This document shows positions 12,021 through 18,847 of a DNA stretch of 34,474 bases, in pieces; positions within the stretch are counted from its first letter, which is position 1, and the number at the start of each line of letters is the position of its first letter. Below the pieces are notes generated by a model that ran no database searches, had not been told where the DNA came from, and saw only the letters and a program-made list of their open reading frames with translations. A program made the position numbers and the translations under genes. Source of the DNA: a virus; IMG/VR virus record IMGVR_UViG_3300044695_003172, positions 1-34,474 of that record; one strand, 5' to 3'.

Positions 12021-12256
12021 AATTCTGCCCCACCTTCTCTAACTAACAAAACAATTGCACCATTATCTTCTAATGCTTTTTTTACACGGATCATATACTC
12101 TATTGCTTGCCTTTTCATTTCAACTGTTTCTAAAGACATAAAATCTTTTTCTTTAGCCTTTACTGTTAAAAAATGATCGTTATCGATAATCTGCAAAGAA
12201 AAATTTTTAGGAGGGTTTAGTGATCTAAAAGCCCTTTTCATTTCATCAGTATACAT
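12017..12256 (-). CDS. Unknown protein, 79 aa
   Basis: Begins MYTDEMKRAFRSLNPPKNFS. The fold looks mixed alpha/beta (FLTVKAKEKDFM, then a helix VEMKRQAIEYMIRVKKALED, then a strand AIVLLVREGG). No family was recognised. It starts one base after the WhiB stop and ends in an ATGA overlap with the membrane gene. Confidence 0.6.
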   Translation of the reverse strand: MYTDEMKRAFRSLNPPKNFSLQIIDNDHFLTVKAKEKDFMSLETVEMKRQAIEYMIRVKKALEDNGAIVLLVREGGAEL

Positions 12257-12257
12257 A

Positions 12258-12539
12258 TTACTCCATCGTTAGAGACTGCCAAGTTTTACCCCAGTCAATC
12301 TTGCTCTTGTGGCTAGAGAACTCTTTAGAAACTTCTCCGTTTTCTAAGTATACCCCACCCCATACTCCCCACTCTTTACCAGATATGCCAACAGAAAAAC
12401 ATTCTTTTCTTACTGAGCATGAAGAGCATAAAGCATCAATTGCTGGTCTAAGCATTTCGTCTTCTTCGTATTTGTCAAAGAATAGGTTTGTATCGTAGTC
12501 TAAGCACACAGCATCATCTTTCCATTTATGTTTGTTCAT
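12258..12539 (-). CDS. WhiB family iron-sulfur regulator
   Basis: WhiB proteins are small [4Fe-4S] proteins found almost only in actinobacteria and their phages. They sense O2 or NO and control transcription by binding the main sigma factor. All four cluster ligands are present: Cys12, Cys38, Cys41 and Cys47 (CSSCSVRKEC), followed by the family turn GVWGG at 58-62. The usual basic C-terminal DNA-contact stretch is weak (SSHKSKIDWGK). At 93 aa it is a normal phage WhiB size. It overlaps the methyltransferase end by 14 bases. It is the best evidence for an actinobacterial host and could redirect host transcription during redox stress. Confidence 0.92.
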   Translation of the reverse strand: MNKHKWKDDAVCLDYDTNLFFDKYEEDEMLRPAIDALCSSCSVRKECFSVGISGKEWGVWGGVYLENGEVSKEFSSHKSKIDWGKTWQSLTME

Positions 12540-13290
12540 TTACATCTCCTAAATCTTTATTTGTTGCAATGTATTTCATATACACATCAGATCCTGTTGC
12601 ATATTCTTCTGACTTTAACTGTGCTATTGTTGTAAATTTTTTTCTTATATTTTCGTCTAAAATCAAACTTTGCCATTTTTTATAGTCTTCTAAACAAGAC
12701 TGTTTTACATTTTCTGTTATATTTTTTTCTTTAATGTCTGTAAACTCTGATGCCTCTGAACTAAATCTTTTTATATTCATGCCACAATCAGTGTATAAGA
12801 ATACACCTCCAGGCTTTAGCACACGACTAACTTCACTAAAAAATAACCCTGGAAGATGATAGCAATGAGAAGACTCTACACTGAGAACTATATCAAAAAA
12901 CCTATCTGGATAATCTAGTTTGTGTGCATCAGAAACTTTGAACTCAATAGAATCATCATGATTGCTTTTGCAATATTCTATATTTAATTTATTAATATCG
13001 CAGGCAAAAAGTCTATCTATGTCTAGATACTTTTTTATTGCAGAGATCCCGCCACCCCTGCCACACCCAACCTCTAGGACTTTTTTTCCTTTAGAATCAA
13101 TTCCTTCAAACATATTCAAGTATAAAGAAATCTGGTTTTTAAAAATAAAGTCATCTTCAGAAATTATTTTATAGGAAGGAGAGTATCCATGATTCATAAA
13201 GTCAATACTGCTATCTCCCAAAAGCATGTTTACCCTGTTGTACTCTTGCACAACATCTCTCAAAAACTCATTCTGAATTTCTTTATTCAT
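12526..13290 (-). CDS. SAM-dependent class I methyltransferase
   Basis: Transfers a methyl group from S-adenosylmethionine. Motif I VLEVGCGRGGG is at residues 71-81, and ACDIN with a following acidic strand gives motif II. A post-I helix, SVESSHCYHL (motif IV region), and a typical VLKPGGVFLYTD (motif VI) are also present. The long C-terminal cap (about 175-254) should form the substrate lid. It resembles small-molecule or lipid/glycan methyltransferases (Methyltransf_11 type) rather than DNA methylases; no target-recognition domain is seen. Substrate unknown. It overlaps the WhiB gene. Confidence 0.85.
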   Translation of the reverse strand: MNKEIQNEFLRDVVQEYNRVNMLLGDSSIDFMNHGYSPSYKIISEDDFIFKNQISLYLNMFEGIDSKGKKVLEVGCGRGGGISAIKKYLDIDRLFACDINKLNIEYCKSNHDDSIEFKVSDAHKLDYPDRFFDIVLSVESSHCYHLPGLFFSEVSRVLKPGGVFLYTDCGMNIKRFSSEASEFTDIKEKNITENVKQSCLEDYKKWQSLILDENIRKKFTTIAQLKSEEYATGSDVYMKYIATNKDLGDVNEQT

Positions 13291-13534
13291 GATTTTTTAC
13301 ATACTTATCTGGTATTTCCCATCCATTATTTGAAGGAACAAACTCTTTTTTCATTTGCCATTTGTTGTTTTTATAAACACCAAACTTTGAAAAATACGCC
13401 TTATCAGATGGGAAAGTTTCAATAACCGTCCATCCGTCCCAAGAAAGTTGCTTGTTGTTTTTTACAATTGATTCCATAGTTTCTAAAGAACTAATCTTTT
13501 GCATTTGTTTTCCGTTCTGTTGTGTGCTTTGCAC
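13283..13534 (-). CDS. Unknown protein, 83 aa
   Basis: The C-terminal half is aromatic and beta-rich (LSWDGWTVIETFPSDKAYFS, then KFGVYKNNKWQMKKEF). This looks like a small single-domain fold, possibly binding another protein, but no family was recognised. The GTG start at 13534 is six bases after TATACC; an ATG at 13504 with a weak GGA upstream is the alternative. It overlaps the methyltransferase by eight bases. Confidence 0.55.
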   Translation of the reverse strand: MQSTQQNGKQMQKISSLETMESIVKNNKQLSWDGWTVIETFPSDKAYFSKFGVYKNNKWQMKKEFVPSNNGWEIPDKYVKNHE

Positions 13535-13553
13535 GGTTTAGGTATACACAATA

Positions 13554-13904
13554 TTAAAAAGTGTACACATTTGTATTTATATTATTTAGTTTTGATGAGT
13601 GTACAATTTTTGAAACAGGCTCTTTTGGATTAGAAAGAAAAGCAAAGTGATTAATGTCTTTTACATTTTCTTCTAACCACTCAGGAGTAACCTTAAAAAA
13701 CTTTATAGACTTTCCTCTTGCCTTCATTCCTCTTTCAGACAAGTTTACAAACTCCATTGCCATCATGTTGATATTGTTTGGTCCTGCAGAGTATATTAAA
13801 AAGTCTTTGTCTGTTTCTGTTAACTCAGAAAGGGCAACAGCCATTGATCTTAGGAAGATATTGTAGTTGTTAAAACTACTTGTCCCCTGAACCCCTACTA
13901 TCAT
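13554..13904 (-). CDS. SLOG-like Rossmann-fold protein, 116 aa
   Basis: Begins MIVGVQGTSSFNNYNIFLRS, followed by FLIYSAGPNNINMMAMEF. The G-x-x-S-F-x-x-Y start and the later Gly-x-x-N turn followed by a helix resemble the YspA/DprA-like SLOG fold, which binds nucleotides or nucleotide-derived signals. The usual GGAxG loop is replaced by SAGPNN, so ligand binding may differ. The middle (ERGMKARGKSIKFFKVTPEWLEEN) fits the fold. The assignment is from motif resemblance only. It overlaps the upstream gene by 29 bases. Confidence 0.55.
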   Translation of the reverse strand: MIVGVQGTSSFNNYNIFLRSMAVALSELTETDKDFLIYSAGPNNINMMAMEFVNLSERGMKARGKSIKFFKVTPEWLEENVKDINHFAFLSNPKEPVSKIVHSSKLNNINTNVYTF

Positions 13905-14289
13905 CGTTAATCCCTTCTCTTAGTTTGTCCATTATAAAAAGCATCTTGTCTAATTGTACCCTATCCATACTTATGGTGTCAACTTCTTCTGCCGAATCTT
14001 TGTCTATTGACTGACCTACCAGTGGTGCCTTATAAAAAATGTTATCTTTTATCCAATAAGCATTACTATCTACGATGATAACCTTTATATTAGTTTTGTC
14101 ATAATGCTTGGTTGACTGTGTCTTGTTAATCAATTTTCTTGAGTATTTTTTGGTGCTATTGTACCTATAAAGAAGCATAGATTGGCTTACGATGGCTCGA
14201 CCTTTGCTAGACCTAGAAGCAAAAACATATGTAAATAAAACTAATAAGATAGTTATGGTTAGTCCAATAGCACCATACCAATTATTCAT
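13876..14289 (-). CDS. Membrane-anchored unknown protein, 137 aa
   Basis: One N-terminal transmembrane helix (IGLTITILLVLFTYVFA, residues 8-24), then a basic stretch with many Lys and Ser residues (about 26-62), then a small soluble domain (VIIVDSNAYWIKDNIFYKAP). The end is acidic and helical. Resembles unknown anchored proteins of actinophages; no function known. An AAGGGG ribosome site lies upstream. Confidence 0.6.
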   Translation of the reverse strand: MNNWYGAIGLTITILLVLFTYVFASRSSKGRAIVSQSMLLYRYNSTKKYSRKLINKTQSTKHYDKTNIKVIIVDSNAYWIKDNIFYKAPLVGQSIDKDSAEEVDTISMDRVQLDKMLFIMDKLREGINDDSRGSGDK

Positions 14290-14312
14290 AGATACCCCTT
14301 GTATTCATTGTA

Positions 14313-14645
14313 TCACTTTTTTTCTGAAAGAACTCTTATTATTTCTTTAATAATTACTTTTTCCTCTTTACCTAAAGACTCTATAGATTTTGCATCAAAA
14401 GATTTTTCAGCAAGTTTTACAAGTGGATCCGCAATAGTTACGTCCATATCTAAAAAACCTTTTTCCCACAGCCTCATGGTTGCTTCTGAAAAGTATATAG
14501 ACATTTCATTGCTTAACTTTGGGTCAATGCTTTTAAGTATTTCTGTTGGCCTGTATAGCGCCTCACCAGACTCTTCATCTATACCAACAAACTCCAACCC
14601 ACCCTTAGAGATTAGGTCATCAATTATTTCATCTGGATCACTCAT
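14313..14645 (-). CDS. Unknown acidic helical protein, 110 aa
   Basis: Begins MSDPDEIIDDLISKGGLEFV and is mostly helical and acidic. The middle (YFSEATMRLWEKGFLDMDVT) is amphipathic. No family was recognised. The ATG at 14645 was chosen because it overlaps the thioredoxin stop by eight bases; an earlier start at 14684 would overlap it by 47 bases. Confidence 0.6.
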   Translation of the reverse strand: MSDPDEIIDDLISKGGLEFVGIDEESGEALYRPTEILKSIDPKLSNEMSIYFSEATMRLWEKGFLDMDVTIADPLVKLAEKSFDAKSIESLGKEEKVIIKEIIRVLSEKK

Positions 14646-14889
14646 TAACAAACTCCAAAAATTGATCTCGTGTCTTTGCACCATTCATTCGCTTAACCTC
14701 TAAACCATCTTCAATTAAAATATATGTAGGTACAGACTTAATTTCAAACTTTTCCAAAAGTTCTAACTCTATATCTGCATCAACATATATAAAATCTATT
14801 AGCCCATCACGTTTTAATTCGTCTGCTACGGGCCTTGTTCTTTGGCAAGGTTGGCACCAATCAGCAGTAAAGTAAAGTACGTGTCTCAC
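14638..14889 (-). CDS. Short thioredoxin / thioredoxin-like protein
   Basis: A dithiol reductant of the cytoplasm. The active site is Trp11-Cys12-Gln-Pro-Cys15 (ADWCQPC), a variant of WCGPC seen in phage thioredoxins. The cis-proline Pro54 lies in KSVPTYILIEDG. At 83 aa it is shorter than the usual 105 aa because the N-terminal strand and helix are trimmed, but the core betaalphabeta is complete. It could reduce the phage glutathione-peroxidase-type enzyme, a ribonucleotide reductase, or serve as a polymerase processivity factor; context does not decide. It overlaps both neighbours. Confidence 0.88.
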   Translation of the reverse strand: MRHVLYFTADWCQPCQRTRPVADELKRDGLIDFIYVDADIELELLEKFEIKSVPTYILIEDGLEVKRMNGAKTRDQFLEFVNE

Positions 14890-15293
14890 TTTCCAGACTT
14901 TTTTCTAGCCTTTGCAAGTGCTTCAAAGTCTTTAACTTTAGTGTCACCTAGGTATCCCCAAGCATATCCATCATTGATCATCATGTCATTTAGAGACACT
15001 GTGTCTCCATTAATGTATACCCAGCCTAAAATGCGACCATACTTTTCAGATGAGTCCATCTTCTCAGTCTTAATAACAACAGACTTAGCATCCTTTAGAG
15101 CCTTCTTCAGATACTCTTTAGACTCAAGCCCAAGAGCCTTCTCTTTAAGGTCCTTTGTACGAGACTCAGGAGTATCAATACCAGCCAATCTCACACGAGA
15201 TGAAAACAGAATATCAAACCCTAAATCAATTAGAACATCAATAGTGTCTCCATCTACAACATTCTCTACTTTTCTTACATAGTATTGGTACAT
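14886..15293 (-). CDS. Thermonuclease (staphylococcal nuclease family)
   Basis: A Ca2+-dependent DNA/RNA endonuclease of the OB-fold SNase family. The signature VVDGDTIDVLID is at about 12-23. Catalytic Arg35, Asp40 and Glu43 lie in RVRLAGIDTPES and Arg87 in KYGRILGWVY. These fall at the same residue numbers as in the staphylococcal enzyme. At 135 aa it is a single complete domain. No signal peptide is seen, so it should act inside the cell, perhaps in degrading host DNA or in repair. Coupled to the thioredoxin gene by ATGA. Confidence 0.9.
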   Translation of the reverse strand: MYQYYVRKVENVVDGDTIDVLIDLGFDILFSSRVRLAGIDTPESRTKDLKEKALGLESKEYLKKALKDAKSVVIKTEKMDSSEKYGRILGWVYINGDTVSLNDMMINDGYAWGYLGDTKVKDFEALAKARKKSGK

Positions 15294-15535
15294 TAGTAAT
15301 CCTTTCCCTTGGCTTTGTTCTCAATAAGTTTTGCTCTTTCATCAAGAACAGTAAGTGCGAAAGAGATCATTTTATTGTATCCCTCTGGATTGTCCATGAT
15401 CTTATTGTAGTGATGGCCACAAAACAGCAGTTCTCCACTAATGCCTGTAACCTTTACTAGCGCCTCAGCATTGCATCTATCACATCTGTCAGATGGAGAT
15501 AGTTCCCATTGCTGCTCTACTTCATCTTTAACCAT
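15293..15535 (-). CDS. DUF7455-type zinc protein, 80 aa
   Basis: Contains LSPSDRCDRCNAEALVKVT, then ELLFCGHHYNK, a CxxC...CxHH zinc pattern that is typical of a small family (DUF7455) common in actinobacteria. Function unknown. The ATG at 15535 is seven bases after TATAAT (15548-15543); an ATG at 15544 that lies inside the box is less likely. Ends in a TAATG overlap with the nuclease. Adds to the actinobacterial signature. Confidence 0.75.
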   Translation of the reverse strand: MVKDEVEQQWELSPSDRCDRCNAEALVKVTGISGELLFCGHHYNKIMDNPEGYNKMISFALTVLDERAKLIENKAKGKDY

Positions 15536-15548
15536 TGTAAACATTATA

Positions 15549-15734
15549 CTACCGCTTTCTGTTATCAGTGGAATAAAATCCACTACCGTTGAATACTGCT
15601 CCTACATTAGAGTATACACGAACTAGATTAGAATTGCAAGTGTCACACCTGTATCCTGGATCATTATCCTTAATCGATCTTTCCTTTGAAAATCTTTGTG
15701 CACACTTCATACAGTCATACTCATAAATTGCCAT
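15549..15734 (-). CDS. FmdB-type zinc ribbon protein, 61 aa
   Basis: Begins MAIYEYDCMKCAQRFSKERS. Paired CMKC and CDTC make the zinc ribbon of the FmdB/CxxC_CxxC_SSSS family, and the end GAVFNGSGFYSTDNRKR carries the family's conserved GxGFYxTDxR tail. These proteins are putative regulators of unknown target. The start follows an AAAGGATAG ribosome site and directly abuts the stop of the oxygenase. Confidence 0.85.
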   Translation of the reverse strand: MAIYEYDCMKCAQRFSKERSIKDNDPGYRCDTCNSNLVRVYSNVGAVFNGSGFYSTDNRKR

Positions 15735-16355
15735 CTATCTATCCTTTAGCCATGTTACTATTACATACTTTGTTCCTGAAACTACTTCGTGAGCGATATG
15801 ACTATATGCGTAGTTTGATGGAAACAAAACCAAAGTTCCTGCTTTTGGCTTTATCTTTATATCAAAATTAGGAAACTCTATTTCTCCACCAACATAGTCA
15901 TCATTTAAATAAATTAATACAGATATTGCCCTTGATGTTTCAGTTCCACCGTCATAGTGAAGATTGTATTTTTCACCAGGTTTATACCTTAACAGACTAT
16001 ATCCTTCTGCAGTTTTTATTTCTTGATATATTTTAAAAATTTTTACATATTCTGAAACTGCTGAACAAATAAGTTTGTCACAAGAGTCATACATATCCTT
16101 AGCAATTTTACTAGAAAGAGCAGACCTTCCTATTGATAGCCCAGAACTTGTTCTTATAGACTGTGTAAATCTGTTTCCATTATCAGAATCTTGAGTTGTT
16201 TGAGATGGAAGAAATTTCTCATTTACTAAAGGATCTAAGTCAATAGATAATGCATCATTAATAGTTTTATCGTAGTCTTTCCAAGCATTCTCATATACAG
16301 CAATAGCACCTGCAAGAATGTTTGTAGGATGAATTGACGACGAACCCTTATTCAT
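15735..16355 (-). CDS. 2-oxoglutarate/Fe(II)-dependent oxygenase
   Basis: Iron ligands are His133 and Asp135 in NLHYDGGTE, plus a distal His (His189 in AHEV, or His186), with Lys196 (GTKYVIV) in the 2-oxoglutarate position usually filled by Arg or Lys. YVGGEIEFPNFDIKIKPKAG gives the central strands of the double-stranded beta helix. The N-terminal 60 residues are less conserved. At 206 aa the length is normal. Substrate unknown. The ATG at 16355 was chosen because the upstream small gene ends two bases before it. It is related to the enzyme at 26335 but clearly diverged. Confidence 0.85.
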   Translation of the reverse strand: MNKGSSSIHPTNILAGAIAVYENAWKDYDKTINDALSIDLDPLVNEKFLPSQTTQDSDNGNRFTQSIRTSSGLSIGRSALSSKIAKDMYDSCDKLICSAVSEYVKIFKIYQEIKTAEGYSLLRYKPGEKYNLHYDGGTETSRAISVLIYLNDDYVGGEIEFPNFDIKIKPKAGTLVLFPSNYAYSHIAHEVVSGTKYVIVTWLKDR

Positions 16356-16357
16356 CT

Positions 16358-16465
16358 TTACTTCTTCTTTTTTTCTTTTACATACCATACTGGCAGTTTA
16401 AGTTCATCTCCAGACCACTCATAACCTAAAGCCTTTACAACAAACTTAATAATTTTAATTCTCAT
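16358..16465 (-). CDS. Unknown very small basic protein, 35 aa
   Basis: Begins MRIKIIKFVVKALGYEWSG and ends VKEKKKK. One short amphipathic or membrane-touching helix and a basic tail. No family was recognised. TAATG overlap with the DUF2061 gene and a two-base gap to the oxygenase make it a likely real member of the operon. Confidence 0.5.
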   Translation of the reverse strand: MRIKIIKFVVKALGYEWSGDELKLPVWYVKEKKKK

Positions 16466-16683
16466 TACTTAACCTTCTTTCCAAACCTTGCCCAAATTCT
16501 TTCATGAAGATAGAAGAAAGTCATTTCTAGTGTTAGATATGAAAGTCCGTAAAGACCAACATACTCCCACTCTGCCTCTCCAGTGTAATACTTTAGAACG
16601 AAATAAATTATTCCAGAAACAAAAGTAAAGTGTACGAATGGCCAACTTATAGTCTTTAGCAATGACTTTCTTCTTGACTCCAT
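16465..16683 (-). CDS. DUF2061 membrane protein, 72 aa
   Basis: Begins MESRRKSLLKTISWPFVHF. Two transmembrane helices follow (about 15-32 and 42-58), and the end FFYLHERIWARFGKK is the family signature (YxxHERxW). DUF2061 proteins are small inner-membrane proteins of unknown role. It overlaps the endolysin stop (TAATG), so it may belong to the lysis group. Confidence 0.8.
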   Translation of the reverse strand: MESRRKSLLKTISWPFVHFTFVSGIIYFVLKYYTGEAEWEYVGLYGLSYLTLEMTFFYLHERIWARFGKKVK

Positions 16684-17327
16684 TATAGTGCTACCTGATT
16701 TGTCTTTCCGCCACCACTGCCTGATGACTTCTTTGCTGCTGACTTTGATGCTGCCTTCTTGACTGGTGCTGCAGTAGTTGCAGATGCAACAATCTTATTT
16801 AGTAGTGGAGCATTTTCTTCTCCAGTGTAAACTGGACGACCCCAACCAACTACAGCGTTGACCAACTTTTTCTTGTTGTTCTTTACATATGCACGAGTCT
16901 TTTCTACGCACATTCCTCCATTGCGCTGATCTCCCTTTGCAGTTCCTGAAGTGTTTCCTTCAATAACCTGGATTGTTCCATCTCCGTTGTTCTTAATGCA
17001 AAGACCAACATGTGAAATACGATTTACGCCATCATCTGGGAAATCAAAATAGATCCAGTCTCCTGGAGTTGGATCATCGTTACGAGCATCTGACCAACGC
17101 TCAGCCTTCTTGAACCAGTCTGCTGCTGCAACTGTTGATGCAGTCTTTGGGAATGACTTTACTCCCGCAGTAAATGCTGACCAAGAAACAAATGACTGGC
17201 ACCATGGTTGGAAGTTTACCTTGATCCATGCACCGTACTTTGTTTCGTTATCCTTTGGGCCTTCAATTGTGCCCACTTCCTTCTTTGCAACCTCAATGAT
17301 TGCTTCTAGACTACCTTTTGCTGCCAT
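16683..17327 (-). CDS. CHAP-domain endolysin
   Basis: A cysteine amidohydrolase/peptidase that cuts peptidoglycan at lysis. The CHAP core holds Cys43 in PWCQSFVSW, His106 in ISHVGLC, and Glu123/Asn125 in VIEGNTSG. Domain at about residues 10-155. The following part is a linker, and a Lys/Ala/Ser/Gly tail ends KKSSGSGGGKTNQV, close to the tail of the holin candidate at 9384. No signal peptide, so it needs a holin. AAGGAGG ribosome site and its own extended -10 promoter predict strong late expression. Confidence 0.88.
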   Translation of the reverse strand: MAAKGSLEAIIEVAKKEVGTIEGPKDNETKYGAWIKVNFQPWCQSFVSWSAFTAGVKSFPKTASTVAAADWFKKAERWSDARNDDPTPGDWIYFDFPDDGVNRISHVGLCIKNNGDGTIQVIEGNTSGTAKGDQRNGGMCVEKTRAYVKNNKKKLVNAVVGWGRPVYTGEENAPLLNKIVASATTAAPVKKAASKSAAKKSSGSGGGKTNQVAL

Positions 17328-17357
17328 AAATATGCCTCCTTGTTGACATTGTAATCA

Positions 17358-17366
17358 ATTATATCA
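17358..17366 (-). promoter_or_regulatory. Extended -10 promoter of the endolysin
   Basis: On the minus strand TGATATAAT, with transcription predicted from about 17351 and a 24-base leader that holds AAGGAGG. Confidence 0.6.
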
Positions 17367-17375
17367 TGCTGATAA

Positions 17376-18044
17376 CTACTTGTCCATCTCTTTATATAGA
17401 TTCTTTAATCCGTGAAGTGTTCCAACATCCATATATTTTCCATCTATTTTTACTCCTTTAATATTTAGACCATCATCTATCCAGTCTTGTACTTGCTTGC
17501 CTGGGTGATCTTTGCTTGGATCTAAATACCTTACCATATTTTTACGAAGCACCATGATGCCCCATAAATCTTCATAGTCACATCCAAATACCTTATCTTT
17601 TGATTTAATAATCTTATTGTTGGTTGATAATAATACCTGTCCTACTCTGCCTTTTAATTCTTCTGAACAAGAAAATAAACCCAAAGTTACATCAGATCCA
17701 TCCTCTGTTAGAACTTCCTTGTATATGTTTTTCTGTGCATTTAAAACAAATGTATCTGGCATGCCTATTAAAACTGTGTCGTTATATTCTCCAACCATAA
17801 ATTTAACTGCATCAGACATCGTACTTGGGTCTTTTATAATTATCTTAACATTCATGTCCATGTTTTCAATTATTGGAGCCCACTCTGATCTTGTTGACAC
17901 CCTTACCTCATCACAGACTTCAAGCATTTGTTCAACGTGCCATTGTAATAACGATCTTTCATCTGAAATGGGCAAACAAAATTTTGGAATTCCTCCAACC
18001 CTTGAAGACTTTCCAGATGCTGGCAAGACTCCTATTGTAGCCAT
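17376..18044 (-). CDS. Sugar-phosphate nucleotidyltransferase
   Basis: Activates a sugar phosphate with NTP. The signature LPASGKSSRVGGIPK at residues 7-21 is the G-x-G-x-R-x(n)-P-K nucleotide-binding loop. The later IGMPDTFVLN holds the metal-binding Asp, and a C-terminal MDVGTLHGLKN is the usual end of this fold. At 222 aa it is the minimal catalytic domain without the left-handed beta helix. The ATG at 18044 with AAGGGA upstream overlaps the glycosyltransferase by 13 bases. Together they suggest synthesis and transfer of a sugar to host envelope, virion or DNA. Confidence 0.85.
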   Translation of the reverse strand: MATIGVLPASGKSSRVGGIPKFCLPISDERSLLQWHVEQMLEVCDEVRVSTRSEWAPIIENMDMNVKIIIKDPSTMSDAVKFMVGEYNDTVLIGMPDTFVLNAQKNIYKEVLTEDGSDVTLGLFSCSEELKGRVGQVLLSTNNKIIKSKDKVFGCDYEDLWGIMVLRKNMVRYLDPSKDHPGKQVQDWIDDGLNIKGVKIDGKYMDVGTLHGLKNLYKEMDK

Positions 18045-18700
18045 TCGTTGTCCCTTCTTACATCTATATCCCAACCACCCATTGTTAAAAATTTTTGTGA
18101 TTTTTTAAATATATAATACTCTTTATTTTTTCTTTGTGTTATCCTAGAACGAAGACTAAGTTTTTCATCATTCTCTATGGTTTGTGCTGGTCCAAAGGGT
18201 GTGGTAACCTCAACTTGGTGGCCTAGATAATGTAAAACCCAAGGTTTATCTTGTTTTTGTATAAGTAAAAATCTCTGAAGGTAATCATCATCTTCATATC
18301 GATATGGGTAAAATCTTTCATCCCATAGCCCAACTTGTCTTATAACATTTTCTCCAATAGAAAAAGCACTAAAGCCTTCTGTTGATGTTACTATTTTCGA
18401 AACATCGCTAATTTCATAAAACTTTTCTAATGAACCTGGAAGCCAATGAGTGTCTGCAGAAGAAAATACCCAATATTTTTCGTGTGGGTATAACTTAATA
18501 GTTAGGTTCCAAGATCCAGACAGACCTAGGTTAGAAGGCAAATCTAATACTCTTATGTTCAAGTCTTTACGCCTAGGAACATACTTCTTTAAACCATTAT
18601 TAATTATTATGATTTCTTTAATAGGAAAATCTATTGAATCTAAGTTCATATCTAAAAGGTCATACCTATTTAAAACTGGTATGGAAAGAACTGGTATCAC
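18032..18700 (-). CDS. Family 2-like glycosyltransferase
   Basis: A GT-A fold transferase. The N-terminus (IPVLSIPVLNRYDLL) is the family's first strand and helix, followed by EIIIINNG. SSADTHWLPG (Asp83-Thr-His85) takes the place of the DxD metal site, and RYEDDDYLQR supplies the catalytic acidic residues around 137-141. The GTG at 18700 was chosen because AAAGGAGA lies just before it and because the fold begins exactly there; a TTG at 18721 would add seven residues. At 222 aa it is a minimal domain. Acceptor unknown. Confidence 0.8.
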   Translation of the reverse strand: MIPVLSIPVLNRYDLLDMNLDSIDFPIKEIIIINNGLKKYVPRRKDLNIRVLDLPSNLGLSGSWNLTIKLYPHEKYWVFSSADTHWLPGSLEKFYEISDVSKIVTSTEGFSAFSIGENVIRQVGLWDERFYPYRYEDDDYLQRFLLIQKQDKPWVLHYLGHQVEVTTPFGPAQTIENDEKLSLRSRITQRKNKEYYIFKKSQKFLTMGGWDIDVRRDNEWLQ

Positions 18701-18736
18701 TTGATCTCCTTTATTAAACAATCATATTTTACCATG

Positions 18737-18809
18737 CTGCCCCACCTGGCCTCGATCCAGGGACATCCGAATTAACAGTTCGGCACTCTACCAACTGAGT
18801 TATAGGGCA
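18737..18809 (-). tRNA. tRNA-Asn(GTT)
   Basis: On the minus strand the acceptor is TGCCCTA/TGGGGCA with one wobble, the D stem ACTC/GAGT, the anticodon stem CCGAA/TTCGG with loop CTGTTAA (anticodon GTT), and the T stem CCTGG/CCAGG. The T loop is ATCGAGG, so position 54 is A instead of the almost universal T. CCA is not encoded. Placed just after hairpin copy 2. Confidence 0.85.
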
Positions 18810-18812
18810 ATG

Positions 18813-18840
18813 TGGGCAGTTTTAGTCATACCCAGGACTT
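18813..18840 (-). repeat. Hairpin/pseudoknot element, copy 2
   Basis: Minus strand reads AAGTCCTGGGTATGAC and continues to TGCCCA. TGGGTA pairs with TGCCCA (one T-G wobble where copy 1 has T-A), and AGTC can pair with GACT, as in copy 1 at 7144. It lies between the subtilase stop and tRNA-Asn, so it could define the 3' end of the subtilase message or the 5' trailer of the tRNA. Confidence 0.5.
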
Positions 18841-18847
18841 GTTACTT

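Noticed and set aside
7144-18840. Invertible segment bounded by inverted repeats
   Set aside because: Repeats are short and imperfect, no recombinase gene is in the window, and gene order on both sides looks normal. Mentioned only as an alternative for the pseudoknot pair.
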